A DNA stretch of 33,015 bases, from assembly GCA_003284265.1 (NCBI GenBank), contig QBVV01000024.1, positions 1 through 33,015 on the forward strand, given 5' to 3'. Position numbers and translations under genes: made by a program. The DNA comes from SAR116 cluster bacterium AG-313-A07 (lineage in GTDB: Bacteria; Pseudomonadota; Alphaproteobacteria; Thalassobaculales; Thalassobaculaceae). Each line of letters starts with the position of its first letter. The first letter of the stretch is position 1. Positions 1 through 7,948 of the stretch are shown here, piece after piece. The notes under the pieces were generated by a model, which was given only the letters and a program-made list of their open reading frames with translations, was not told where the DNA came from and made no database searches.

Positions 1-480
1 TGTTTCACCGCTGAAGAAGCATGGCAGGCGCGGGTTAAGAATTCGGAAGATTCAGTGCACCTGAGAACGTTTATCGAAATTCCAAAAGATTGGAACAATA
101 AAAAATTGGCCCAGAAATGGGATTTGATTCGGGATGTGAGGAAAGTAGTTACTGGCGCCTTGGAAATAGAAAGGGCTGAAAAAAGGATCGGGTCGTCTCT
201 TCAGGCAAAGCCAACCGTTTATTTAACGTCTGATGCTATGGCTGCCCTGCAGGGATTAGATGCTGCTGATATTTTCATAACATCAGGCGTCACTCTTATG
301 GAATCAGAGCCCCCAGAAAATGCATTCATGTTGGAAGAGGTAGCTGGTGTTGGCGTTGTCCAAGATTCAGCTGATGGTACTAAATGCGAACGGTGTTGGA
401 AAATACTGCCAGAGGTAGGAGTAAATAACGAACCAGTCTGTGACCGGTGTACAGAAGCTCTTAAGCATAATGGCTCCTGA
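1..480 (+). CDS. ileS: Isoleucyl-tRNA synthetase, C-terminal part (5'-truncated by the window edge)
   Basis: Isoleucine-tRNA ligase, cytoplasmic, charges tRNA-Ile. Only the last ~159 codons are present. The frame is open from base 1, so the GTG at 55 is internal and not a start. The fragment covers the end of the anticodon-binding region (SVHLRTF at about 52-72) and the C-terminal zinc finger. Four cysteines form two CxxC pairs, with codons at 385 and 394 (CERCW) and at 439 and 448 (CDRC). This zinc finger is typical of bacterial-type IleS and helps position the tRNA acceptor end. lspA begins six bases after the stop, and ileS-lspA is a common operon pair. Confidence 0.95.
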   Translation, partial: CFTAEEAWQARVKNSEDSVHLRTFIEIPKDWNNKKLAQKWDLIRDVRKVVTGALEIERAEKRIGSSLQAKPTVYLTSDAMAALQGLDAADIFITSGVTLMESEPPENAFMLEEVAGVGVVQDSADGTKCERCWKILPEVGVNNEPVCDRCTEALKHNGS

Positions 481-485
481 TTACT

Positions 486-974
486 GTGACTTTGATATCT
501 AGAGGGGGCACATTCTTTGGACTTGCAATTGCATTGTTTGTAGTAGCATTTGATCAAGCGACTAAGATGTGGGCACTAGAAAGCTTTTTCTCACCACCCC
601 GAGTTATAGAGGTATTCCCCTGGTTTAACTTGGTCCCAGTATGGAACACCGGAATAAGTTTCGGAATGTTGGCTGACTATTCTGATTGGATGCCGGGAAT
701 AATTTCTGGTCTAACGATTATCATTTCACTTGTTCTATTGGCGTGGTTGTTTGTGGCGGTCTCGGTGTATATTAAATTGGCCTTAAGTTTAATCCTCGGT
801 GGGGCAGTTGGAAATATAATCGACCGTATTAGGTTTGGCGCGGTCATTGATTTTGTAGATATTCATTTTTTTGATTTTCACTGGCCAGCATTTAATATTG
901 CTGACTCTGCCATTACAATTGGTGTTGCACTTTTTTTACTGGATAGTTTTTTAAAGAAAAGTGCTAAAGTATAG
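486..974 (+). CDS. lspA: Lipoprotein signal peptidase (signal peptidase II)
   Basis: Inner-membrane aspartyl protease that removes the signal peptide from diacylglyceryl-modified prolipoproteins. The protein is 162 residues, the usual size, with four hydrophobic segments at about 8-28, 70-92, 96-112 and 138-155. The family motifs are clear: GNIIDR (110-114), AVIDFVD (119-125) and FNIADSA (136-142). D122 and D140 correspond to the catalytic aspartate pair. The start is a GTG five bases after the ileS stop, so translation is probably coupled. The ATG at 472 in the same frame runs into no usable reading frame before a stop. The next gene encodes a lipoprotein, a likely substrate. Confidence 0.95.
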   Translation: MTLISRGGTFFGLAIALFVVAFDQATKMWALESFFSPPRVIEVFPWFNLVPVWNTGISFGMLADYSDWMPGIISGLTIIISLVLLAWLFVAVSVYIKLALSLILGGAVGNIIDRIRFGAVIDFVDIHFFDFHWPAFNIADSAITIGVALFLLDSFLKKSAKV

Positions 975-1001
975 AAAAGTTCGAATAGTTGGAGAAATAA
1001 A

Positions 1002-1574
1002 GTGGCTCATCATTTATTATTCAATGCTAGAATGACCATCGGTATTTTGGTTGTGCTCATGACGGGATCGCTTCTTAGCGGGTGCAGTAACGTTCGCGAT
1101 GCTCTTGGTCAGAATAAAAAATCGCCAGATGAATTTGCTATTCTTGCGAGAGCTCCTCTAAGTGTGCCGCCTAATTTCAGTTTGCGTGTCCCTAATAAAG
1201 GAATGGAGAGACCTCAAGAGCCATCCTCTAGAAATATGGGGAGGGATCTAATATTTAAGAAGAGCAATTCGGAGCGAGGAAAAGACAGTAAATCTAACTC
1301 ATCGAGCATCAGAGGTTTGCTTGGGACCAATAAAGCAAATCCTAAGATAAGAGAAATCATCAATGCTGAAACGAAGAGTATGGTTTTTGAAGACAAGCTT
1401 TTTTTAGATAAACTGTTGTCGTGGAAAAAACCGTCAGAAGATGGTGTTTTAGTGGATGCTGCTGCAGAAGCTAAACGACTCAAAAATAATGTTGAACAGG
1501 GGAAACCTGTCACTGAGGGTAAAACCCCAATTATAAATAGAAAAAAAAGCGGGCTACTGGATAAACTTTTTTAA
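1002..1574 (+). CDS. DUF3035 family lipoprotein
   Basis: Predicted outer-membrane lipoprotein of 190 residues. It has an N-terminal hydrophobic segment (about 12-25) and a lipobox LLSGC with the acylated cysteine at C28. After it comes a segment reading DALGQNKKSPDEFAIL and then APLSVPPNF, which I recognise as the DUF3035 signature. This family is found mainly in Alphaproteobacteria next to lspA, and one member in Caulobacter (BamF) belongs to the outer-membrane protein assembly complex; whether that applies here is inference. The rest is low-complexity, Lys/Ser-rich and probably periplasmic. The start is GTG with a GGAG at 991-994, seven bases upstream. The M16 peptidase genes follow. Confidence 0.8.
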   Translation: MAHHLLFNARMTIGILVVLMTGSLLSGCSNVRDALGQNKKSPDEFAILARAPLSVPPNFSLRVPNKGMERPQEPSSRNMGRDLIFKKSNSERGKDSKSNSSSIRGLLGTNKANPKIREIINAETKSMVFEDKLFLDKLLSWKKPSEDGVLVDAAAEAKRLKNNVEQGKPVTEGKTPIINRKKSGLLDKLF

Positions 1575-1643
1575 AAATGAGAAACCGGGGATTGCCATAG
1601 ACCATTTAAACTCCCATTTAATAAGTTATAGATTGGGGGTATT

Positions 1644-3026
1644 TTGTTTAATTTAAAGAAAAACTCGACGCTAATAAAGGGTCTGTCCCTAGTTATTGTT
1701 TTCCTTCTGCCCATCTGTATAAAATCTGCAATGGGAGAGGTTTTTTCTCCTGAATCGTTTAATTTAAAAAACGGTTTGAAAGTGGTGGTGGTGGAGGATC
1801 ATCGTGCCCCAGTTGTAACGCATATGGTATGGTATAAGGTTGGGTCTGCAGATGAGCCAGTCGGCCAATCCGGAATAGCACACTTTTTAGAACACCTTAT
1901 GTTCAAGGGAACAAAACGATTTAAGCCGGGCGAAGCATCGAAGATTATTTCAAAAAATGGTGGAAATGAGAATGCTTTCACCAGTTTTGATTATACTGCT
2001 TTTTATCAGACGGTGGCGCCAGACAAGCTTGAGCTAGTCATGGATATTGAAGCTGACAGAATGCAGAACTTGCAGTTAGAAGAAAACGACGTAATAGCCG
2101 AGCGTGATGTTGTATTAGAGGAGCGAAGAACAAGAACAGATAATAGCGATGCAGCATTGTTCCGAGAGCAGATCGCCGCTGCTATGTATTTAAATTACCC
2201 TTACAGGATCCCGATTATAGGGTGGGCCGATGAGATACGCGCTTTAACCAAAGAGATGGCACTAAAGTTTTACGAGCGATGGTATTCTCCCAATAATGCC
2301 ATTTTAATAGTAGCAGGAGCTGTCGACCCCGGCGAAGTGAGACGATTGGCCACCAAATATTATGGTGCCATCCCAGCGAAAAATCTAATCTCGCGTAATA
2401 GAGTTGAAGAGCCACCCCAAATTGCAGCCCGACGTTTGACGATGGAAAGTAAACAGGTTGGTCAAGCTAGTTGGAGCCGTAGATACAGTGCACCAAGTTA
2501 CCGATATGGTGAGACTAAACATGCCTTCGCTTTGCAAGTCTTGAACGAGATTATTGGAGGGGGAACAACCTCGCGTCTTTATCAATCTTTAGTTGTTGAT
2601 AAATCATTAGCGGTAGCTGCTGGGTCCTGGTATCGGGCTGAAAGTATTGGGCCATCAGTTTTTGGTTTTTACGCAAGTCCTCAAGAAGGCGTGAGTATGG
2701 AACGTTTAGAGAAAGGCATAGACCGCGAAATACGCCGGGTTTTGAAAGATGGTGTTACTAAAGGGGAAGTTCGTGCTGCTAAAACTAGGCTGCAGCGTAC
2801 AGCTATATTCGCTAAAGACAGTGTAACAGCTCCCGCACGAATAATAGGTAGTGCTTTAGCTTCTGGCCGGAGCGTTCATGATATAGAGGATTGGCCCGAT
2901 AAGATTGCGAAAGTGAGCAAAGATGACGTTATTGCCGCTGCAGAGTGGGTTTTCAGGATAACTAGCTCTGTAACGGCCACTTTACTTCCGACCAGTGTTA
3001 CTCAAATGAAATCTAAAAACTTATGA
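1644..3026 (+). CDS. M16 family zinc metallopeptidase, catalytic subunit
   Basis: Periplasmic zinc peptidase of the pitrilysin/PqqL-like M16B group, 460 residues. A hydrophobic signal segment lies at about 12-30. The inverted zinc motif HFLEH has H80, E83 and H84. The third metal ligand is most likely E160 in VVLEERR, 76 residues after H84, the normal spacing for the family. A C-terminal M16 domain (GGGTTSRLYQSLV region) is present. The start is TTG at 1644 with GGGGG at 1635-1639; no better start lies nearby. The downstream gene overlaps by four bases and encodes a partner without zinc ligands, so a heterodimer of active and inactive chains is likely. The substrate is unknown; misfolded or small envelope peptides are possible. 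Confidence 0.88.
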   Translation: MFNLKKNSTLIKGLSLVIVFLLPICIKSAMGEVFSPESFNLKNGLKVVVVEDHRAPVVTHMVWYKVGSADEPVGQSGIAHFLEHLMFKGTKRFKPGEASKIISKNGGNENAFTSFDYTAFYQTVAPDKLELVMDIEADRMQNLQLEENDVIAERDVVLEERRTRTDNSDAALFREQIAAAMYLNYPYRIPIIGWADEIRALTKEMALKFYERWYSPNNAILIVAGAVDPGEVRRLATKYYGAIPAKNLISRNRVEEPPQIAARRLTMESKQVGQASWSRRYSAPSYRYGETKHAFALQVLNEIIGGGTTSRLYQSLVVDKSLAVAAGSWYRAESIGPSVFGFYASPQEGVSMERLEKGIDREIRRVLKDGVTKGEVRAAKTRLQRTAIFAKDSVTAPARIIGSALASGRSVHDIEDWPDKIAKVSKDDVIAAAEWVFRITSSVTATLLPTSVTQMKSKNL

Positions 3027-4372
3027 TACTTAAATCAAAAGAGATAGTGGCCTTAAACGTTATAATGTGCTTGTGTTTCATATTTGTCCCTCGGGCAAGT
3101 GCCTTTGAGATAAAGAAGGTGACAAGCACTACAGGTATTAATGCGTGGTTAGTCGAGGATCATAAAAACCCCCTCATTACGATGCAATTTGTGATGAAGG
3201 GGGGATCAAGTGCCGACCCCAAAAATAAAGGTGGTCTTGCATATTTGGTGTCGGGTTTACTTGATGAAGGTGCTGGGGATATGGACTCAAAGTCCTTCCA
3301 GACTTTTTTGGAAAAAAACTCAATTTCGCTATCTTTTAGTACCCGCATGGATACTTTTTCGGGAACACTTACAACTCTGACAGAAACAAAAGAGGAAGCC
3401 TTCAAGTCATTGGCGTTAGCCCTCACGGTTCCAAGATTCGATGAGGATCCCATAACTCGCGTTAAAAGCCAAATTTTGGCGAGCTTGCGAGCTTCTAAAG
3501 AAAATCCAAATAAAATTGCTGGAAGATTATGGTGGCAACTCGCTTTTCCAAATCACGCATACGGGCGATCTAAAAAGGGTTCTGCCTCCTCAATTAAAAA
3601 TATTACTCGAGAAGATATGAGGCAGTTTGTAAAGCGCACTTTTACGAAAGATAATATAACTATCAGTGTCGTCGGTGACATAACACCCGAAGAACTAAGC
3701 AATGTGCTGGATGACGTTTTTTCTGATCTTCCAGAATCCTTTTTGGGCGAAAAAATCAGGGACGGTGTTATTAAAAATCAAGGTCAAACTGTAATTATTG
3801 AGCGAGAAATTCCCCAATCAGTGGTGATTTTCGGTAGTAATGGAATAAAACGTGGAGACCCTGACTGGTATGCAGCTAGTATTCTATTTGAAATCCTTTC
3901 TGGTGGGTTTGGTTCACGATTAACAGAAGAAATTCGAGAGAAACGTGGGCTTACCTACGGAGTCTCGGCTTATCCTCTCCCTTTGGAAAAAGCTGGAATC
4001 ATTGTGGGTAGTGTTTCGACGGTTAACAACCGAGTGGCGGAATCAATAAGGTTAATAAAAGATATATGGCAGAAATTTGGTGACGATGGGCCCACATTGG
4101 AAGAAATGAGAAATGCGAAAGATTACATCAATGGCTCTTTTGCATTACGATTTACTAATTCAAAATCGATCGCCGGGGTATTAAATGCAGTGCAACGTTT
4201 CGATCTGGGCGTTGACTACCTAAAAAGCAGATCAGAACTGATTAATAGTGTAACGTTAAGGGAATTAAAACGCGTAGCTAAGCGACTTTTTGAAGCTAAT
4301 GCATTGACCTTTGCGATAGTTGGGCAACCAAAAAATGTGATCTCAACAATGCGTGCTCCTGTAATTGAGTAG
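3023..4372 (+). CDS. M16 family peptidase-like protein, non-catalytic partner subunit
   Basis: 449 residues with an N-terminal signal segment (about 9-27) and two M16 domains, but no HxxEH. The equivalent place reads AYLVSGLLDEG (about 73-83), so it cannot bind catalytic zinc in the usual way. The second half keeps GGFGSRLTEEIREKRGLTYG, with R299 and Y312. In two-chain M16B enzymes such an Arg/Tyr pair is supplied by the inactive subunit to bind the peptide end. The ATG overlaps the stop of the preceding gene in an ATGA, indicating translational coupling and equal production of the two chains. The two chains therefore probably form one proteolytic chamber. Confidence 0.88.
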   Translation: MILKSKEIVALNVIMCLCFIFVPRASAFEIKKVTSTTGINAWLVEDHKNPLITMQFVMKGGSSADPKNKGGLAYLVSGLLDEGAGDMDSKSFQTFLEKNSISLSFSTRMDTFSGTLTTLTETKEEAFKSLALALTVPRFDEDPITRVKSQILASLRASKENPNKIAGRLWWQLAFPNHAYGRSKKGSASSIKNITREDMRQFVKRTFTKDNITISVVGDITPEELSNVLDDVFSDLPESFLGEKIRDGVIKNQGQTVIIEREIPQSVVIFGSNGIKRGDPDWYAASILFEILSGGFGSRLTEEIREKRGLTYGVSAYPLPLEKAGIIVGSVSTVNNRVAESIRLIKDIWQKFGDDGPTLEEMRNAKDYINGSFALRFTNSKSIAGVLNAVQRFDLGVDYLKSRSELINSVTLRELKRVAKRLFEANALTFAIVGQPKNVISTMRAPVIE

Positions 4373-4423
4373 TGCTATATTAACGCTGAAATCCGGGGCT
4401 AGTTCTTCCGAATTGGACGCTAT

Positions 4424-4446
4424 AACCTGAAGCTTGGGTTTTTTTG
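4424..4446 (+). terminator. Weak hairpin plus T run, possible terminator of the ileS-M16 operon
   Basis: AACC (4424-4427) can pair with GGTT (4437-4440), with two G-T pairs inside, followed by a run of Ts to 4445. The stem is short, so this is only a candidate. It lies about 50 bases after the second M16 gene and before the MFS gene. Confidence 0.4.
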
Positions 4447-4539
4447 TATTCATCACAACTTAAAACTGTTGTTTAAGTGCTTAATGCGCTAGCCTAGACA
4501 ATCACTAGATAAAAATTTCCTCAATTAGATGGAGATGTT

Positions 4540-5721
4540 GTGGTGCCTTCTTCTAGATTTTTATTTCTGAACCTTGGTCACAGTATAGATCATTTGTTTA
4601 TGTTAATGTTTCCGGCGGTGGCAGCTCTGGCAGCAACAGACCTTTCCGCCAGTTATGGCGAAGTTTTGAGTTTGGCGACTGGTAGTTTCATAGCATTTGG
4701 AGTTTTTTCTCTACCAATGGGATGGTTAGCGGATCGTCTAAGCAGGGAATTCATGATGACTGTTTTCTTCTTAGGTATTGGCGTCGCTATGATCTTTACC
4801 AGTTTTTCTACTGAAACATGGCAAATCTTCGGATCTTTAATTTTAGTTGGGATGTTTGCTGCTATCTACCACCCGGTGGGCTTAGCGATGGTTAGCCAGG
4901 GTGGAGGTGATATCGGCAGGAGATTAGGTGTTAATGGTGTATGGGGAAATATGGGTGTAGCCGCGTCAGCTCTTTTGGTTGGTGTTTTTGCTGACTTCGC
5001 AGGCTGGAGGGAAGCATTTCTGCTAGCTGGCGTGTCATCTATTCTCGTTGGCTGTGGGTGGATACAAAATATCCGTAAGATGGTTGCCGATACGAGCGCC
5101 AATAAAAAGAAATCAAATGCACCAGCTCTGAATTGGCAGCGCGTACTGCTTATTGTTGCGATTACCACAACGATTGGAGGATTTATTTTCAATTCAATGA
5201 CTGTCTCTTTACCTAAGGTTTTAGATGATCGTCTTGCTGTTTTTGCGATGGGAGCTACTGAAGTTGGGGCTATTGCATCACTTGTTTATGCATCTGCAGC
5301 TTTTACTCAGGTGCTCGTTGGACGCGCGATTGATAAGTATAGTATCAAGCCTATTTTCTTGGCTCTCGTTGCAGGTCAAGCGATAACTCTATATCTAGCA
5401 ATAATGGCAGACGGCTGGTTGATGGTGGCAATAGCGGTCCTAGTGATGGTGATGGTTTTTGGACAAATACCTATCAATGATACATTGATTGCTCGTTATA
5501 CGCCTGATGCATGGAGAGGCCGTGTTTATTCAATAAAATATGTTTTGTCTTTTACGGTTTCCGCGGCAGCCGTGCCCTCAATAGCCTGGTTATATGAAGG
5601 CGCAGGCGGCTTTTCTACAATGTTTAATCTTGCAGCTATAGCGGCATTTATTATAACGGTAACCGTTACGTTCATGCCAGGCGGGAAGCCATCTTCAGAC
5701 AGCTTGGAACCTGCAGAATAA
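4540..5721 (+). CDS. Major facilitator superfamily transporter (12-TM type)
   Basis: Inner-membrane secondary transporter of 393 residues with about twelve hydrophobic helices in two halves, split by a basic loop around 185-195 (NKKKSNAP). The loop between helices 2 and 3 reads GWLADRLSRE, the MFS motif A. The N-terminal NLGHSIDHLFMLMFP resembles the fosmidomycin-resistance (FSR)-like branch, where GH and H/D residues at this place are common. The substrate cannot be read from sequence; efflux is more likely than uptake. Start: two GTG codons in tandem (4540 and 4543) follow GGAG at 4531-4534, and either would work. It stands alone, with its own upstream gap of 167 bases. Confidence 0.82.
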   Translation: MVPSSRFLFLNLGHSIDHLFMLMFPAVAALAATDLSASYGEVLSLATGSFIAFGVFSLPMGWLADRLSREFMMTVFFLGIGVAMIFTSFSTETWQIFGSLILVGMFAAIYHPVGLAMVSQGGGDIGRRLGVNGVWGNMGVAASALLVGVFADFAGWREAFLLAGVSSILVGCGWIQNIRKMVADTSANKKKSNAPALNWQRVLLIVAITTTIGGFIFNSMTVSLPKVLDDRLAVFAMGATEVGAIASLVYASAAFTQVLVGRAIDKYSIKPIFLALVAGQAITLYLAIMADGWLMVAIAVLVMVMVFGQIPINDTLIARYTPDAWRGRVYSIKYVLSFTVSAAAVPSIAWLYEGAGGFSTMFNLAAIAAFIITVTVTFMPGGKPSSDSLEPAE

Positions 5722-5762
5722 CACCTTTGTAAAGCATAGGATGTCATCGTTCTCTGGAGTGA

Positions 5763-5827
5763 CTAAACAGTAGAATTATTTTAGCATGTTAAGTATAAAA
5801 CAATTCTACTGTTTAGAATTGATTCTA
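5763..5827. promoter_or_regulatory. Nested inverted repeats upstream of mutA, candidate operator
   Basis: A perfect 15-base inverted repeat has arms at 5763-5777 and 5802-5816, separated by 24 bases. The right arm runs into a second palindrome, TAGAAT-TG-ATTCTA, at 5814-5827. The hexamer TAGAAT therefore occurs four times in alternating orientation (5771, 5803 reverse, 5814, 5822 reverse). There is no T run after the big stem, so it does not look like a normal terminator. Its position, 79 to 143 bases before the mutA start, suits an operator for the methylmalonyl-CoA mutase operon, but no regulator gene lies beside it. Confidence 0.5.
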
Positions 5828-5905
5828 TTTTCATGAGAGATAGTTTAACTTCCTATCAGGATCCGATTTTGTGTTTTCTTAATTGCCGCTGGAATATAAA
5901 TCGTA

Positions 5906-7945
5906 ATGAGCGAATCTACTGAAAAAACCACTTTGGCACTGGCTGAGGGTTTCGATACAGTTACAAAAACAGAATGGATTGAGTTGGTGGAGAAGGGCCT
6001 TAAGGGACGCACCATTGAGGATATATCCAGCGCTTTAACATACGAGGGTTTTCCAATAAACCCTATCTATACTAAAGGAGATATAGAAGAACTTGGGGGA
6101 GGTAATAGTTATAAGAATATCATGTCGAAGGTTCGTAATGAGTTAAACAAAAATCCAGAAAATAATGGATGGGAAGTGCGGCAAACCTATTTTCAATCAG
6201 ACCCCAGTGCAGTTAATGAAGATATCAAAACTGATATCGCGGGCGGAGTAAATTCTCTTTTACTGAAGGTAACTCATGACACAAATAGTTCAGACAATTC
6301 TGCTGCAATTATTAGCTCCATAACTGACCTTGAAAAATTACTTGATGGGATTGATTGCGAAACCAATAAGGTAACATTTATTCCAGATATGTCTGCCATT
6401 GTTGTAGCCAGTATGTTTGCTGCATTAATGCAAAAACGAGAAATAGATTTAAACAAAGTTTCAGGTAGCTTCGGTGGAGATCCAATTGGGATGCTCGCCA
6501 GTTTAGGTTTTTTACAAGGTAATGTAGACGAGCACTTAAAAAAAATATCAGAATTGGCGGCGTGGAATATCCAAAATATGCCAGGGATAAGTGCTTTTAA
6601 TGTTGATACAACAGCATATCATGGAGCAGGGGTAACTGAGACAGAAGACTTAGCTATTGCGATGTCGACAGCTGTTAATTATTTACGTGTGATGGTATCC
6701 AATGGCTTGAGTGTCAATGAGGCTTTTAAGCAAATTAGCTTTACAATTTCAGTTGGTATGGATGTATTCCAGGGAATTGCAAAATTGCGAGCCGCACGGC
6801 TTTTGTGGTCAAGAATTTCAGAGGTTTGTGGTGTCGAAGATAATATAGGATCGATGGTCCTGAACGCCATGACAGCGTCCCGAACCTTAAGCAAGCGGGA
6901 GGTAGCGGTAAATATGTTGCGTTCGACGAGCGCATGTTTTGCTGCGGGTCTTGGTGGAGCAAATAGTGTAACACTTTTCCCTCATACAAACTTGTTAGGC
7001 GTCGAGAGTAAAGCAGCAAGACGGATCACCCGCAATACTCAAAATATTTTACTCAACGAGTCCTCTCTGGGTCGAGTGGTTGATCCTGGTGGAGGATCGC
7101 ATTATGTGGAGTACTTAACGAAAGAGCTAGCTGAGAGAAGCTGGCAGACTTTCCAGGGATTGGAGACCAAAGGGGGGATATTGCAAGAATTATTATCTGG
7201 ACGCATTCAGGAGATAGCAGAGAAATCTTGGAAGAGCCGCAAGATAAATTTAGATAATAGAAATGAACCTCTGACCGGTGTGTCTAGTTTTCCGAATTTA
7301 GATGAAGTCGTGGATGCACCGAGCAATGTGGAAAAGCCAAAAATTGATTGTAAATTGAATGCCGTTGTTGCAAACGACGTCAGCCTATTGGGGCATGATT
7401 TCGTGTCGTTAATTAAAACTGCGAGTGAAGGTGGCACCCCGCAAAAATTGTCTGAGGTCTTTAGCAAGACAAAGACTGTATGCGACCCTCTCAAGAAACA
7501 TAGATTGGGAGAAGCATATGAAAGGCTTAGAGACCAAAGTGATAGATGGCTTGAATTAAAAGGGTCTCGGCCATTGGCGTTGATAATTTGTTTGGGGACG
7601 CAATCAGACTACACACCGCGTGTTAACTTTTCAAAGAACTACCTGGCCGCAGGGGGGATTGAGAGTCGTGAGCTTAACACAGACCCTTTAAAACTTAAGG
7701 AAGCTATTGACGAATTGAACGGTGATTTAACCGTGATCTGTTCCTCTGATAAAGTGTATTCAGAATCTTTGGAGGCTACGGTTAAAGCTTTGAAGTCTTG
7801 TGGAGCAGGAATGATAGTTTTGGCGAGTAATCCAGGCGCAAAAGAAAAAATTTTAAGAGACCTAGGTGTGGATCTGTATATTCACACTAAAGATAATATG
7901 CTGGAAACATTATCAAAAATTGCTCAAAGAATAGGAATGGGCTGA
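5906..7945 (+). CDS. mutA: Methylmalonyl-CoA mutase, small (beta) subunit
   Basis: Non-catalytic partner of the adenosylcobalamin-dependent mutase that interconverts (R)-methylmalonyl-CoA and succinyl-CoA. 679 residues with the mutase TIM-barrel fold: AAWNIQNMPGISAFNVDTT (about 222-240), RAARLLWSRI (about 295-304) and RITRNTQNILLNESSLGRVVDPGGGSHYVE (about 374-403) match the large subunit in order. The C-terminal cobalamin-like domain (about 560-679) lacks the DxHxxG motif that binds B12, as expected for a small subunit. mutB starts three bases after the stop. This two-chain form differs from the single-chain homodimer found in many other Alphaproteobacteria. Ribosome-binding sequence is weak (GGA at 5891-5893). 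Confidence 0.93.
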   Translation: MSESTEKTTLALAEGFDTVTKTEWIELVEKGLKGRTIEDISSALTYEGFPINPIYTKGDIEELGGGNSYKNIMSKVRNELNKNPENNGWEVRQTYFQSDPSAVNEDIKTDIAGGVNSLLLKVTHDTNSSDNSAAIISSITDLEKLLDGIDCETNKVTFIPDMSAIVVASMFAALMQKREIDLNKVSGSFGGDPIGMLASLGFLQGNVDEHLKKISELAAWNIQNMPGISAFNVDTTAYHGAGVTETEDLAIAMSTAVNYLRVMVSNGLSVNEAFKQISFTISVGMDVFQGIAKLRAARLLWSRISEVCGVEDNIGSMVLNAMTASRTLSKREVAVNMLRSTSACFAAGLGGANSVTLFPHTNLLGVESKAARRITRNTQNILLNESSLGRVVDPGGGSHYVEYLTKELAERSWQTFQGLETKGGILQELLSGRIQEIAEKSWKSRKINLDNRNEPLTGVSSFPNLDEVVDAPSNVEKPKIDCKLNAVVANDVSLLGHDFVSLIKTASEGGTPQKLSEVFSKTKTVCDPLKKHRLGEAYERLRDQSDRWLELKGSRPLALIICLGTQSDYTPRVNFSKNYLAAGGIESRELNTDPLKLKEAIDELNGDLTVICSSDKVYSESLEATVKALKSCGAGMIVLASNPGAKEKILRDLGVDLYIHTKDNMLETLSKIAQRIGMG

Positions 7946-7948
7946 GAA

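Noticed and set aside
5871..5905. Promoter directly before mutA using TATAAA at 5895-5900
   Set aside because: The nearest -35-like hexamer is 20 bases away and the leader would be almost absent.
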